Assembly (NCBI GenBank): GCA_017428565.1 | Contig: JAFRQP010000020.1 | Coordinates: 1-64,000, forward strand | DNA length: 64,000 nucleotides | From: Oscillospiraceae bacterium | GTDB lineage: Bacteria; Bacillota; Clostridia; Oscillospirales; Oscillospiraceae | Reading direction: 5' to 3' | In this document: in pieces, positions 31,869-41,113 of the stretch | Numbering within the stretch: the first letter of the stretch is position 1 | Layout of the letters: each line of letters opens with the position of its first letter | The notes under the pieces: model-generated | The model's database searches: none | The model's input: the letters and a program-made list of their open reading frames with translations, nothing else | Told to the model about the DNA's origin: nothing | Program-made: the position numbers and the translations under genes

Positions 31869-33980
31869 TCACGCGCCGCAGAAGTCCAGGGCGCGGCTGC
31901 GGACGGCCAGGGCCAGAAGCTGCTGCACCAGGGCCGGATCCTCCGGGAACTGCAGGCTCAGCAGCGCCTCCTCGGCTTTGAGCCAGCGGCCAAAGCTCTG
32001 CCGGGCTTCGGCGAGCAGAGGCCGGGCCTCCTCGTCCGCGGAGAGCCAGCAGGCGTCCGTCTCGGCGTTCAGGGCGGCAAGCCACAGGGTCTTCAGCTCC
32101 CGCCGGCCTTCCTCGTCCTCCGCCGCGAGTCCGAGGCCCCGGTGCTCCTCGCAGAGCGTCTCCCGGGTCAGCAGCTCCGTGACGCTGTCCCGGCTCTGCC
32201 GCTGACAGGCGGCGGGGCTCTCGGCGGCGTCCAGGCTCTCGGCCTCGCTGAGTACAGCCGCCCAGGCCTCTGCGTCGGCCTGGCGGGCAAAGCACAGCAG
32301 GCTCAGCTTGTGCATGGCCAGCTCCGCGGCCTTCTCCGCGCCCAGTTCCTCGCCGCCCAGGCCGGCCCAGAGCGCCCGATAGGCCTCCAGCTGCTCCCGG
32401 AAGGCGTCCCGCTCCGTCTCGATGGCGGGGCGCAGACTCTCCTCCGCTTCGGCGAGCCATGCCGCATACTCCGCGTCCAGAGCCTCCTGCCAGAGAGCCA
32501 GGGCCTCCTCCGGCGTCTTGCCCTTCGCATCCCTTGCCAGGGCCGCGTGTTCATCGCAGCGATTCAGCGTCCATTCCGCCGTCCCCTCGCCGAGGCCGGT
32601 GAGGGCGGGCGCGCAGAAGGGACGCGGCTCCCGCTCCGGCACGGGCGCGGGCTCCTCCGGCGGCTCCAGCAGGGGCACCACGATCTCCACGGTGATGGGG
32701 TAATCGGAGAAATCGTCATACATATAACTGATTGAAAACCACGTGTCGGAAGGGTACACGTCGAGCCAGCTCGCGTCTTCTATACTCACGATCTGATCCT
32801 CCGGCGTGTCGGAGTACACGGTCCCGCCGCCCGGCCGGTATCTGCGCATGAACCAGAGCGTCAGATCCCGCCGGACCTCGCCCGCCTCCACGTCGGCCTC
32901 CGTCACATAGATCGAGACCTCCGCTTCCCCGGGCTTCCCGGGCGCGACCCAGCTCAGATCTCCGTCAAGGAACGTCGTCCATCCGGCGAAAAAGGAAAAG
33001 CCGTCTTTATCATATCCGATGCTGTCGAGATTTTTGTAGGTGAAGGTCTCGGTTCCCGTGCTGGTCGCCGTGAGCCCGACCTTCACATGCCCGCCCTCCG
33101 GGATCTGGCCAGCGGAGCAGTCCTCCGCCTCCACCACCAGAGATGGGTCAAAGATGGGGAAGCGGTAAATCAGCGGCTCCGCCTCCAGCTCCGCGCCATC
33201 CTCCGTCTTGGCGCGGCCGATGACCATGATCTCCAGGAAGCCGTCCTTCGCGTTTTCCAGATCCTCCTCGCTGAAGATATACGGTTCTATACTATAGAAA
33301 ACACGGTCCGGCCCTGTTTGAGTAGAGGGATAAAGCTTGTAGTGCTTATTGCCATCAAGCGCGTCGCCGGGATCGAAGGGGACGTAGGCTCCCGCGTTCT
33401 TGTTCCAGCGGTACAGCTCACATTCCACATCGTAGACCGTGACGTCTCCGGTGTTGATCAGGTTCCACCGGAGCCATACTTTGCAGCCCGGCCGAAAGCG
33501 CATGGAATTGATAAACGTCACATATCTGTATTCCAGCTCGATCTTCGCTTTGCCCTCCGCTTCCCCGCCGGCGGGAGAAACGGCGCCGTCCGGGATCTCC
33601 GGTTCCTCGGGCTCCTCAGGCTCCTCGGGGGGCTCCCAGCCGTAGTCGTCCTCTGTCTCCTCCTGGGGCAGCGCCCGGAACATCAGCGCGTCGCAGCGCT
33701 TGCAGCGAAAGCGCAGCGCCAGGCCGCCGGGATTGTGGGGGTCGTCCACGATCTTCCCCTCGTCCCAGTCGTGGCCCAGGGCGGGGAGGATCTCGGTTCT
33801 CTTCTCCCCGCAGCTGCAGGTGTAGGTGACGGAGCCCTCCTTCGTGCAGGTGGGCTCGGTGCGGCTCCGCTCCTGCCAATCGTGGGTGTGTCCGTCCTCG
33901 GCCAGGGCCGCCGCCGGCAGCAGCGCCGCGGCGAAGACCAGCGCCAGAGCAAGGCACAGCAGTCTTCTCGTGGTTTTCAT
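31869..33980 (-). CDS. Secreted protein with Cys-rich module and duplicated C-terminal domain
   Basis: A 703-aa protein with a clear signal peptide (KTTRRLLCLALALVF, cleavage near ALAEDG). Residues about 30-75 form a small module with the pattern HDW-CT-CSCGEKRTEILPALGHDW seen in many Clostridial surface proteins; a Cys pair follows (CKRCDA). A Glu/Pro linker (about 112-132) precedes beta-rich domains (about 150-470). The last 230 residues contain two related helical units of about 100 aa, each starting RCDEHAAL or LCEEHRGL and containing LWxxALxAE, similar in style to LprI-type domains. No sortase motif or anchor is seen. Function unknown. Confidence 0.7.
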   Translation of the reverse strand: MKTTRRLLCLALALVFAAALLPAAALAEDGHTHDWQERSRTEPTCTKEGSVTYTCSCGEKRTEILPALGHDWDEGKIVDDPHNPGGLALRFRCKRCDALMFRALPQEETEDDYGWEPPEEPEEPEEPEIPDGAVSPAGGEAEGKAKIELEYRYVTFINSMRFRPGCKVWLRWNLINTGDVTVYDVECELYRWNKNAGAYVPFDPGDALDGNKHYKLYPSTQTGPDRVFYSIEPYIFSEEDLENAKDGFLEIMVIGRAKTEDGAELEAEPLIYRFPIFDPSLVVEAEDCSAGQIPEGGHVKVGLTATSTGTETFTYKNLDSIGYDKDGFSFFAGWTTFLDGDLSWVAPGKPGEAEVSIYVTEADVEAGEVRRDLTLWFMRRYRPGGGTVYSDTPEDQIVSIEDASWLDVYPSDTWFSISYMYDDFSDYPITVEIVVPLLEPPEEPAPVPEREPRPFCAPALTGLGEGTAEWTLNRCDEHAALARDAKGKTPEEALALWQEALDAEYAAWLAEAEESLRPAIETERDAFREQLEAYRALWAGLGGEELGAEKAAELAMHKLSLLCFARQADAEAWAAVLSEAESLDAAESPAACQRQSRDSVTELLTRETLCEEHRGLGLAAEDEEGRRELKTLWLAALNAETDACWLSADEEARPLLAEARQSFGRWLKAEEALLSLQFPEDPALVQQLLALAVRSRALDFCGA

Positions 33981-34146
33981 GGGCAGATCCTCCTTCCAAA
34001 AGCAAGCCGTTCCTTCTCCGCCCCGGGCTCTCCCGCGGGCGGGCTTTTTCTTTCATTGTATCAGCAATGCCGCCGCCGCGCAAGCCCCGCCGCCCCTTTT
34101 CCGCCCCGATCCGGACAGGGATGGGGGGAAAACGGAAAACTGTCCC

Positions 34147-34175
34147 TTGACAGTACGCCGCGAAAAGGCTAAAAT
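34147..34175 (+). promoter_or_regulatory. Strong promoter of the structured leader
   Basis: TTGACA (34147-34152) and TAAAAT (34170-34175) with a 17-bp spacer. The start is expected near 34182, some 360 nt before the rny start codon. Confidence 0.85.
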
Positions 34176-34181
34176 AAATCG

Positions 34182-34386
34182 GATTAATATTAAGGGAGTC
34201 TGGGGAGGCTCCTATTGATATTCCGTTTCATGTCCGACGGATGCGCTTGATGGTCCGTCTTGCTTTAGATTTGAAAAGGGAGGGCAGGGGCCGCCAGCTT
34301 CGCGCCTTTCCCAGAGAATGAAAAAGCTTCGGGTAAGAGCTCATGACCTCTTACCGCCTGTGAGCGCGGCTTTTTGTCGTTTTTTC
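34182..34386 (+). ncRNA. Candidate structured RNA, about 205 nt, upstream of rny
   Basis: Clear nested pairings: AATATTAA with TTGATATT enclosing GGAGTC/GGCTCC; GACGGA/TCCGTC; and GGTAAGAG/CTCTTACC. It ends with GCGCGGCTTTTTGTCGTTTTTT-like T tracts after AAAAAGC...GGCTTTTT closure. GCTCA and TGAGC offer a competing helix to GGTAAGAG/CTCTTACC. It has its own promoter and T-rich end, like an independent ncRNA or an attenuator. I see no T-box, L10 or known riboswitch core. The raiA RNA class, of similar size in Clostridia, is the first candidate to test. The remaining bases to 34541 contain nothing clear. Confidence 0.55.
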
Positions 34387-34541
34387 CTGCCGGGCGCGGG
34401 CCCGGCCGCAGCAAACAGAACAAAAAACCCTTTCTCGCGGCCTGCGCACAGGCGCTTTTCCCGGCAAACCCGGCAAGGGTTCATGATCTCTTTCCCACAC
34501 CACCGCAAAATTCTGAAAGAATGGAGGTGTGTTTCCCAACA

Positions 34542-36086
34542 ATGTCTTTATGGTATTTATGGCTTCTGATCGGCCTTTTGGTCGGCGCGGGCGGCGCGGC
34601 TGCCTTCTTCATCCTGCGGGAGAAGAACGCGGAGCGCAACATCGCCAATGCCGAGGAAGAGGCGCGTCAGATCCTGAATGACGCAATCAAGAGCGCCGAG
34701 AGCAAGAAGAGAGAAGCTCTCGTAGAGGCAAAGGAAGAAATACACAAACGCCGCTCCGAATATGAGCGGGAAGAAAAGCAGCGCAGAGCCGAGGTGCAGA
34801 AGCAGGAGCGCCGCCTTCAGCAGAAGGAGGAGACCCTGGACCGCAAGACCGACGCCCTGGAGAAGAAGAGCGACACCCTGTCCAACAAGATCGCCGCTGT
34901 GGAAGCCCAGCAGGCCGAAGTGGCGCTGATCAAGAAGAGCCAGCTGGAAATGCTGGAGAAGATCTCCGGCTTCACCGTGGAGGAGGCCAAGGCCTACATC
35001 ATCGCCAACGTGAAGGACGATGTGACCCACGAGATGGCCCTCAAGATCAAGGAAATCGAAGCCCAGTTCAAGGAAGAGGCGGACGAGCGCGCCAGAGAGA
35101 TCGTGGCTACCGCGATCCAGCGCTGCGCCGCCGACCACACCAGCGAGATCACCGTCTCCGTCGTCCCCCTCCCCAACGACGAGATGAAGGGCCGCATCAT
35201 CGGCCGCGAGGGCCGTAACATCCGCAGCATCGAAACGCTGACGGGCTGCGACCTGATCATCGACGACACCCCCGAGGCCATCACCGTTTCCAGCTTCGAT
35301 CCGGTCCGCCGGGAGGTTGCCCGTCTGGCGCTGGAGAAGCTGATCCAGGACGGCCGCATCCACCCCGCCCGCATCGAGGAGATGGTCGCCAAGGCCCAGC
35401 GCGAGGTCAACGCCACCATCAAGGCCGAGGGCGAGCGCGCCGTGTTCGAGACCAATATCCACGGCCTGAACCCGGAGATCATCAAGCTCCTGGGCCGCAT
35501 GCGCTATCGCACCAGCTACGGCCAGAACGTGCTGAACCACTCCATCGAGGTGTCCCACATCGCCGGTCTCATGGCCGCCGAGCTGGGCGTGGACGTGGCC
35601 ACCGCCAAGCGCGCGGGCCTGCTGCACGACATCGGCAAGGCCATCGACCACGAGGTGGAGGGCAGCCACGTCACCATCGGCGTGGATCTGGCCCGCAAGT
35701 ACAAGGAGTCCGACGCGGTCATCCACGCCATCGAGGCCCACCACGGCGACGTGGAGGCCCGCACCGTGGTGGCCTGCCTGGTCCAGGCGGCGGACGCCAT
35801 CTCCGCCTCCCGCCCCGGCGCCCGGCGCGAGAATATCGAGAACTATGTCAAGCGCCTGGAAAAGCTGGAGGAGGTCTCCAAGAGCTTCCCCGGCATCGCC
35901 AGCTCCTATGCCATCCAGGCCGGACGCGAGATCCGCATCATGGTCAAGCCCGAGGAGGTCAGCGAGGACCAGATGGTGCTCCTGGCCCGGGACATCGCCA
36001 AGAAGATCGAGGAGGAGCTCACCTACCCCGGTCAGATCAAGGTTCACGTCCTGCGGGAGACCAAGGCCGTCGATTACGCCAAGTAA
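34542..36086 (+). CDS. rny: Ribonuclease Y
   Basis: A 514-aa membrane-bound endoribonuclease that starts mRNA decay. There is one N-terminal helix (about residues 4-23, [20 protein letters not shown]), a long coiled coil (about 28-200), a KH domain (about 205-270, [20 protein letters not shown]), and an HD domain with [10 protein letters not shown] and [12 protein letters not shown] (about 350-390) holding the metal ligands. GGAGGTG precedes the ATG with somewhat long spacing (about 12 nt). ATG 34521 is possible, but it would place the ribosome site inside the coding region. Confidence 0.95.
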   Translation: MSLWYLWLLIGLLVGAGGAAAFFILREKNAERNIANAEEEARQILNDAIKSAESKKREALVEAKEEIHKRRSEYEREEKQRRAEVQKQERRLQQKEETLDRKTDALEKKSDTLSNKIAAVEAQQAEVALIKKSQLEMLEKISGFTVEEAKAYIIANVKDDVTHEMALKIKEIEAQFKEEADERAREIVATAIQRCAADHTSEITVSVVPLPNDEMKGRIIGREGRNIRSIETLTGCDLIIDDTPEAITVSSFDPVRREVARLALEKLIQDGRIHPARIEEMVAKAQREVNATIKAEGERAVFETNIHGLNPEIIKLLGRMRYRTSYGQNVLNHSIEVSHIAGLMAAELGVDVATAKRAGLLHDIGKAIDHEVEGSHVTIGVDLARKYKESDAVIHAIEAHHGDVEARTVVACLVQAADAISASRPGARRENIENYVKRLEKLEEVSKSFPGIASSYAIQAGREIRIMVKPEEVSEDQMVLLARDIAKKIEEELTYPGQIKVHVLRETKAVDYAK

Positions 36087-36101
36087 ACATCCAAAAGGAA
36101 C

Positions 36102-36139
36102 AGGGATCCCTGAAACTTTCAGGGGTCCCTTATACTTTT
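36102..36139 (+). terminator. Terminator of rny
   Basis: AGGGATCCCTGA and TCAGGGGTCCCT pair over 12 bp (one wobble, 5-nt loop), followed by TATACTTTTA. Confidence 0.85.
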
Positions 36140-36196
36140 ATGCCAAATTTCACTCCAACTGCCCCCGGCGGCTTTGGGGGGCTTGCCTAAAAAAGG

Positions 36197-36225
36197 TTGC
36201 AATTGTGGATTGCAGGCGATATAAT
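36197..36225 (+). promoter_or_regulatory. Promoter with palindromic operator, membrane hydrolase 1
   Basis: TTGCAA (36197-36202) and TATAAT (36220-36225), 17-bp spacer. TGCAAT-TGTGG-ATTGCA (36198-36214) is a perfect 6-bp-arm palindrome overlapping the -35 and spacer, the size expected for a MarR dimer. Confidence 0.7.
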
Positions 36226-36277
36226 GACACCATAGCTTCCTAAAGCGCACAAGAAAAGAGTTTAAAGGAGGAAAACC

Positions 36278-38317
36278 ATGAAAGGCAAAAAAGCTTCAAT
36301 CGTCCTTCTGGCCATCGCTCTGGTGCTGATCCTGCTGGGCAGCATCCTGGCCGGCGTGTTCAACGGCGGCAAGGGCGCCGTGAAGGTCACCCGCATCAGC
36401 TTTGACGGAGGACACGGCACCCTGAGCGGCCTGCTGTATATGCCCAAGGGCGCCTCGGCCGACAATCCCCGCCCCACCGTCATCGTGACTCACGGCTACC
36501 TGAACTCCGCGGAGATGCAGGACGCCAACGCCATTGAGCTCAGCCGCCGCGGCTTCGTGGTCCTGGCGCTGGACCAGTATGACCACGGTCACTCCACCCT
36601 GGCCCACGAGAACTACAGCGACACCAGCTTCTTCGGCATGTGGCTGCCCTTCTGGATGTGGTCCATGAACGACGCGGTGCAGTATATGTACGAGCAGCCC
36701 TACGTTCTGAAGGACGAGGCCGGCAACGGCATCATCGGCGTCACCGGCCACTCCATGGGCGGCTTCTCCAGCACCGTCGCCATGTGGATGGACGAGGCCC
36801 AGGCGGCCCAGACCGGCGTCCGCAAGATCTACTGCGGCCTGACCGAGGGCTCCGACTTCTCCTACTCCGCCTTTGTGGGCGCGGACGTGGCCTCGGCGGA
36901 CGCCATGGGCGGCGGACGCATCATGGGCAAGGTCGCCGCGCAGTATGACGAGTTCTTCTTCAACGCGCCCGACGCCCCCGCCGGCACCGTCCGCCAGAAG
37001 AACTACGTCGCCACCCCCGAGGCGCAGCTCTGGCTGCAGCGGGAGAATCCCGAACCCAACACCTGGTACAAGACCTCTGACGGCGGCCGCCGCATCATCT
37101 TCCAGCCGCCCCAGACCCACCCCTGGAACCACTTCTCCGCCACCACCACCGCCCACGCCATCTACTTCTATCAGGACGCGTTCCAGGACTATGCCCAGGA
37201 TCTGACGCCCATTGACGCCAATGACCAGATCTGGCAGTTCAAGGAAGGCGCCGAGTGCCTGGCCCTGGTGGGCTTCGTGCTGCTGATCCTGGCCGTCGCC
37301 TCCCTGCTCATCCAGGTACCGGGTCTGAGCAAGGCCAAGTCCGGCGAGCTGGAGCCGGCTCCCTCCGTCTCCGGCGGCGGCGCCAGGTTCGGCACCTTCG
37401 CCCTGCTGCTCTGCCTGATCCTGCTCCCCGCCATTTTCTTCAGCCCCCTGATGGACGGCGGCGCCGGCAGCGACCTGGTCAACGTCCTCTTCTACCTGGG
37501 CTGCGCCCTGGGTCTCTCCGGCCTGGTGGGCCTGATCTTCGGCCTGTTGGACAAGCAGAACCGCCTGCGCCTGTCCGTCGGCAGCCTCTTCGTCCTGCTC
37601 GCCGGCGCGGCCCTGGCCCTGGTCGCCCACACGCCCATGTATCAGGACGGCCCCTACTGGTCCGCCCTGGGCGTCAACAGCATCGCCTACTGGACCATCG
37701 GCTGCGCGCTGATCTCCCTGCTGGCCATGAGCGTGATCTACGTGGGCGCCAAGGCCAAGAACGGCTTCGGCTTCAAGAACTACGGCGTCAGCTTCAATCC
37801 CCTGGCTATCCTCATGTCGCTGCTCGTCGCGATCCTGACCTGGGCCATCGCCTACGGCGTGCTGTTCCTGATGGATCTGATCTTCAAGGCCGACTTCCGC
37901 ATCTGGACCTTCGCCTTCAAGACCTTTGACTTCAACATCTTCCCCGTGATCCTGCGCTACCTGCCCACCTTCCTGCTGTTCTACATCGTGTCCACCGCGG
38001 CCATCACCGTGAACACCAACACCGAGAAGATGAAGGGCTTCTGGGGCTACCTGCTGGCCATCGCCCTGAACGCCGGCGGCGCCATCATCTGGCTGCTGTT
38101 CCAGTACATCACCCTCTTCAAGACCGGCGTGGCCGCCTTCCCCGGCTCCGCCCTGTCCGGCATCGTGCTGGTGGCCATGGTGCCCACCCTGTCCATCGCG
38201 GCCATCATCTCCCGCAATCTGGTCAAGAAGACCGGCAACATCTGGCTGCCCGCCTTCCTGAACGCCCTGCTGATGACCACCATGACCATCGCCAACACCA
38301 TGGTCGCCTTCAAGTAA
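36278..38317 (+). CDS. Alpha/beta hydrolase fused to a polytopic membrane domain (1)
   Basis: A 679-aa protein. A membrane anchor (about residues 7-28) leads to an alpha/beta hydrolase domain (about 35-310) expected outside the membrane. It has VIVTHGYLNSAEMQDANAIE as oxyanion region, GHSMGG nucleophile elbow (Ser about 160) and HPWNHFS carrying the probable catalytic His (about 288). About nine further helices fill residues 325-679. AAAGGAGG precedes the ATG. A paralogue with the same layout lies at 39158-41041, and a MarR gene lies between them. Substrate unknown; a lipid or envelope ester is a guess from the topology. Confidence 0.75.
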   Translation: MKGKKASIVLLAIALVLILLGSILAGVFNGGKGAVKVTRISFDGGHGTLSGLLYMPKGASADNPRPTVIVTHGYLNSAEMQDANAIELSRRGFVVLALDQYDHGHSTLAHENYSDTSFFGMWLPFWMWSMNDAVQYMYEQPYVLKDEAGNGIIGVTGHSMGGFSSTVAMWMDEAQAAQTGVRKIYCGLTEGSDFSYSAFVGADVASADAMGGGRIMGKVAAQYDEFFFNAPDAPAGTVRQKNYVATPEAQLWLQRENPEPNTWYKTSDGGRRIIFQPPQTHPWNHFSATTTAHAIYFYQDAFQDYAQDLTPIDANDQIWQFKEGAECLALVGFVLLILAVASLLIQVPGLSKAKSGELEPAPSVSGGGARFGTFALLLCLILLPAIFFSPLMDGGAGSDLVNVLFYLGCALGLSGLVGLIFGLLDKQNRLRLSVGSLFVLLAGAALALVAHTPMYQDGPYWSALGVNSIAYWTIGCALISLLAMSVIYVGAKAKNGFGFKNYGVSFNPLAILMSLLVAILTWAIAYGVLFLMDLIFKADFRIWTFAFKTFDFNIFPVILRYLPTFLLFYIVSTAAITVNTNTEKMKGFWGYLLAIALNAGGAIIWLLFQYITLFKTGVAAFPGSALSGIVLVAMVPTLSIAAIISRNLVKKTGNIWLPAFLNALLMTTMTIANTMVAFK

Positions 38318-38360
38318 GCGGCGCAGGCTTGAAATCAACAATAATCCTGAAAAAACACAG

Positions 38361-38394
38361 AACTCGCCCCGGCCGTCCGGCCGGGGCGAGTTTT
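38361..38394. terminator. Terminator between membrane hydrolase 1 and marR
   Basis: AACTCGCCCCGGCC and GGCCGGGGCGAGTT form a perfect 14-bp stem with loop GTCC, then TT on the forward strand. It can serve both convergent genes. Confidence 0.85.
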
Positions 38395-38465
38395 GCGTAT
38401 TCTGTTGCTTGCCGGCACGGAACAGCCGGCGGTTTAAGCGGACGCTCCCGCCTGACGCGCGGATC

Positions 38466-38969
38466 TTATTCCACGCGGATGAGCTCCGCCTCTTCCTTCG
38501 CGTCGCTGATATCCGAACACCAGCCGCCCCACATGGAGATGATGCGCTGGGTTTTTTCCAGCTGCTCGGGGCTCATCGTGTCAAGGATCGCAAACCAGTC
38601 CTTGAACCAGACTTCATAGGCATAGCGGGAATACTTTTCATATTCCTCCTGCGCCAGAGGAGAGAGACGGAGGATGATATCCTTTCGGTTGCCGACCGTC
38701 TGGTACTTTTCCACCAGGCCCTTCTCCACAAGCTTCTTGATGTACTTGGAAAAGGTGCTGGGCTGCATGCCCAACTGGCGGGAATACCAGATCATATTCT
38801 TGTTCTGATCGCCGTACTCCAGAATATGCTCCATGATCTGCACTTCATAAGGGCCGAAACGAACCTTGTCGCCGACCGTCTGCTGCTTGCAGATCTGCGC
38901 ATAGGCGTTTCCGGCGCGAAACAGCGCGGCTGTGAAGTCGCGATACTTTCCCATCCACTCCAATTTCAT
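38466..38969 (-). CDS. MarR-family transcriptional regulator
   Basis: A 167-aa protein. The winged-helix core is FGPYEVQIMEHILEYGDQ, then MIWYSRQLGMQPSTFSKYIK (recognition helix) and GNRKDIILRLSPLAQEEYEK (wing and following helix). ATG 38969 has GGAGATG at good distance; upstream in-frame starts lie before the promoter. It is divergent from membrane hydrolase 2 and convergent with hydrolase 1. Palindromes in both hydrolase promoters suggest it controls both. Confidence 0.85.
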   Translation of the reverse strand: MKLEWMGKYRDFTAALFRAGNAYAQICKQQTVGDKVRFGPYEVQIMEHILEYGDQNKNMIWYSRQLGMQPSTFSKYIKKLVEKGLVEKYQTVGNRKDIILRLSPLAQEEYEKYSRYAYEVWFKDWFAILDTMSPEQLEKTQRIISMWGGWCSDISDAKEEAELIRVE

Positions 38970-39000
38970 AACAGCATCTCCAATTTTCAAAATCGAAGTC

Positions 39001-39029
39001 ATTATAACACAGCCTCTGTACAAAAGCAA
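39001..39029 (-). promoter_or_regulatory. Promoter of the marR gene
   Basis: Reverse-strand TTGCTT (39024-39029) and TATAAT (39001-39006), 17-bp spacer. Confidence 0.65.
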
Positions 39030-39047
39030 AAGAAATCTGGACAAAAA

Positions 39048-39080
39048 ATTGTTGACAGAGGCAACAATCAATGCTATATT
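39048..39080 (+). promoter_or_regulatory. Promoter with palindromic operator, membrane hydrolase 2
   Basis: TTGACA (39052-39057) and TATATT (39075-39080), 17-bp spacer. ATTGTTG-ACAGAGG-CAACAAT (39048-39068) is a perfect 7-bp-arm palindrome covering the -35. Its half site TTG..(5-7)..CAA resembles the TGCAAT/ATTGCA palindrome at 36198. Confidence 0.75.
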
Positions 39081-39157
39081 GGATATGGTAATGTGGCCGA
39101 TGGAAATAAAATCGGTGCACAGCAAAACGAAAAATAAAAAGGGAAAGGAAGGATACC

Positions 39158-41041
39158 ATGTCCAAACGCAACAAGATCGTTCTGTGCGTGGCGCTGTGCC
39201 TGTGCCTGATCAGCGGCATCGTGGCCTCTTCGCTCCAGTCCTCTTTCGGCGCAGTCGAGGTTGAGGATTTCAACGTCATTGTTCAGGACGGCAACTATGT
39301 GAACGGGCAGCTCTACATCCCCAAAGACGCTTCGGAAGAAAACAAGCTGCCTCTGCTGATTTTCCTGCACGGGAATTTCAACAACTACGACATGCAGGAT
39401 CAAAACGCCATTGAGCTGAGCCGCCGCGGCTTTGTGGTCATGATCACCGACAACTTCAACATGGGCAATTCCAGCATCACGGAGATCGGCGCCTGGGACA
39501 TGTCCGAAATCCGGCTGATGGTGGAGTACGCCTGCGCCTGCTACAACTTCATCGATACGGACAAGATCGGCATCTACGGCCATTCTCTCGGCGGCTATGT
39601 CGCCCATGACGCAGTCCAGTACTATCTGACCGAGGAGGCCAACGGCGGCGTGTGCAAGGTGGCCGCCATCCTCGACGCGGGCAACGACCCCGCCTACACG
39701 CCTTTTGTAAACGAAGCCACCGGCGAGGAGATCCCCCTGGCCGTCCATTGGGGCGTGCTGGCAGCCAAGTGGGACGAATGGTGCTACACCGGGGAAACCG
39801 GCAACCCGTCCCTGTATTTGAGCAGCGACGCCGCCCGCAGCTTTATTGAGCAGGCGGAGGGCGTCAAGCTCGACGGAGATGTGGAGAACTGGAAGATTTA
39901 CAAGGGGAATATCGGCGAGCGGGAGTGCATCCGCGTGATCTACCAGATCCCCGGCTTCCACGCCATGAACCACTTCTCCCGCTACGGCGCGGCTGCGGCG
40001 GTGGACTTCTTCTACAACTGCTTCGGCGTGCCCAGCGGACACAGCTACATCGACCCCTTTGATCAGATCTGGCTCTGGAAAGAGATCTTCAACTTCCTGG
40101 GCCTGATCGGAATCTTCCTTTTCCTGGCGCCCTTTGGCTCCATGCTCATCCACGGGACGACTTTCTTCGGCGAGCTGAAGGCCGAAAAGCTGCCTGCCGT
40201 CCCGCGGCCGAATACGAAGAAGAAAAAGAGCCTTTACTGGATCGATTATCTGCTCAACTGCGCCCTTCCCGCACTGCTGTTCCTGCCGGTAGCCTGGAAG
40301 CTGGTGGGCGGATCCAACTGGATCCCCGGCACGGACTGGGGCCCCGCCTCCACGGAGAATCATTGGTTCGGCCTGCCCAACATCAACGAGATGGCCGCCT
40401 GGTGCGCGGTGTCCGGCGCGGTTCTGCTGATCCTGTTTGTGATCTGCCGCGCGCTGAGCAAGGAGAAGGACGAGCCCCTGATTCCCGACTACTGGGGCGT
40501 GAAGATCTCTCTGCGCAAACTCTGGAAGAGCATCCTGCTGGCCCTGGCCGTGGTCACCGCCGCCTACTTCATCCTCTACTTCACGCAGTTCGTGTTCAAC
40601 ACAGATTTCCGCTTCTGGCTGGTTTCCATGCGCGTGTTTACCTTCCGCGCGGTGGTCTACTCCTTTGCCTACGCGCCGGCCTATGTGCTCTTCTATCTGG
40701 TCAACTCCCTGCTGGTCAACGGCGGCAACGCGGTGGAGGGCCGCTCGGAGTGGAAGGTGCTGCTGCTGAGCATCGTTGCGAACATCATCGGCATCCTCAT
40801 CCTGCTGGCTATCCAGTACGGCACCTTTACCAGCACCGGCAGCCTGCCCTTCAACGCCATGCGCATCCTGCAGCTCATCGCCTTTGTGCTGCTGATCCCG
40901 GTGGGTACGCTGATCACCAGACGCTTCTTCAAGGAGACCGGTTCCATTTTCGCCGGCTCGATTGCCGTTGGCCTCCTGTATGCCCTGATGGCCATCGCCA
41001 CCACGACCAATCTGAGCACGATCACCTTCTATTGGCATTGA
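39158..41041 (+). CDS. Alpha/beta hydrolase fused to a polytopic membrane domain (2)
   Basis: A 627-aa paralogue of the protein at 36278. N-terminal anchor (about residues 6-25), hydrolase domain with LLIFLHGNFNNYDMQDQNAIE, GHSLGG (Ser about 147) and FHAMNHFSR, where NHFS aligns with the same motif in the first protein. About nine helices follow. Its core sits directly behind a MarR-type palindrome. Lower GC than the first copy, so the duplication is old or one copy was acquired. AAGGAAGG precedes the ATG. Confidence 0.75.
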   Translation: MSKRNKIVLCVALCLCLISGIVASSLQSSFGAVEVEDFNVIVQDGNYVNGQLYIPKDASEENKLPLLIFLHGNFNNYDMQDQNAIELSRRGFVVMITDNFNMGNSSITEIGAWDMSEIRLMVEYACACYNFIDTDKIGIYGHSLGGYVAHDAVQYYLTEEANGGVCKVAAILDAGNDPAYTPFVNEATGEEIPLAVHWGVLAAKWDEWCYTGETGNPSLYLSSDAARSFIEQAEGVKLDGDVENWKIYKGNIGERECIRVIYQIPGFHAMNHFSRYGAAAAVDFFYNCFGVPSGHSYIDPFDQIWLWKEIFNFLGLIGIFLFLAPFGSMLIHGTTFFGELKAEKLPAVPRPNTKKKKSLYWIDYLLNCALPALLFLPVAWKLVGGSNWIPGTDWGPASTENHWFGLPNINEMAAWCAVSGAVLLILFVICRALSKEKDEPLIPDYWGVKISLRKLWKSILLALAVVTAAYFILYFTQFVFNTDFRFWLVSMRVFTFRAVVYSFAYAPAYVLFYLVNSLLVNGGNAVEGRSEWKVLLLSIVANIIGILILLAIQYGTFTSTGSLPFNAMRILQLIAFVLLIPVGTLITRRFFKETGSIFAGSIAVGLLYALMAIATTTNLSTITFYWH

Positions 41042-41061
41042 GCCTCTTCGGCATCCATCAC

Positions 41062-41098
41062 GCAAAAACCCTCCGTGCGAAACACGGAGGGTTTTTGC
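41062..41098. terminator. Two-way terminator between membrane hydrolase 2 and the phosphatase gene
   Basis: GCAAAAACCCTCCGTG and CACGGAGGGTTTTTGC pair perfectly over 16 bp around CGAAA. Confidence 0.92.
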
Positions 41099-41113
41099 AT
41101 TTCCCTTTTCTTT

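Noticed and set aside
34182..34386. T-box leader upstream of rny
   Set aside because: The T-box core AGGGTGGNACCGCG is absent, and rny is not an aminoacyl-tRNA or amino-acid gene.
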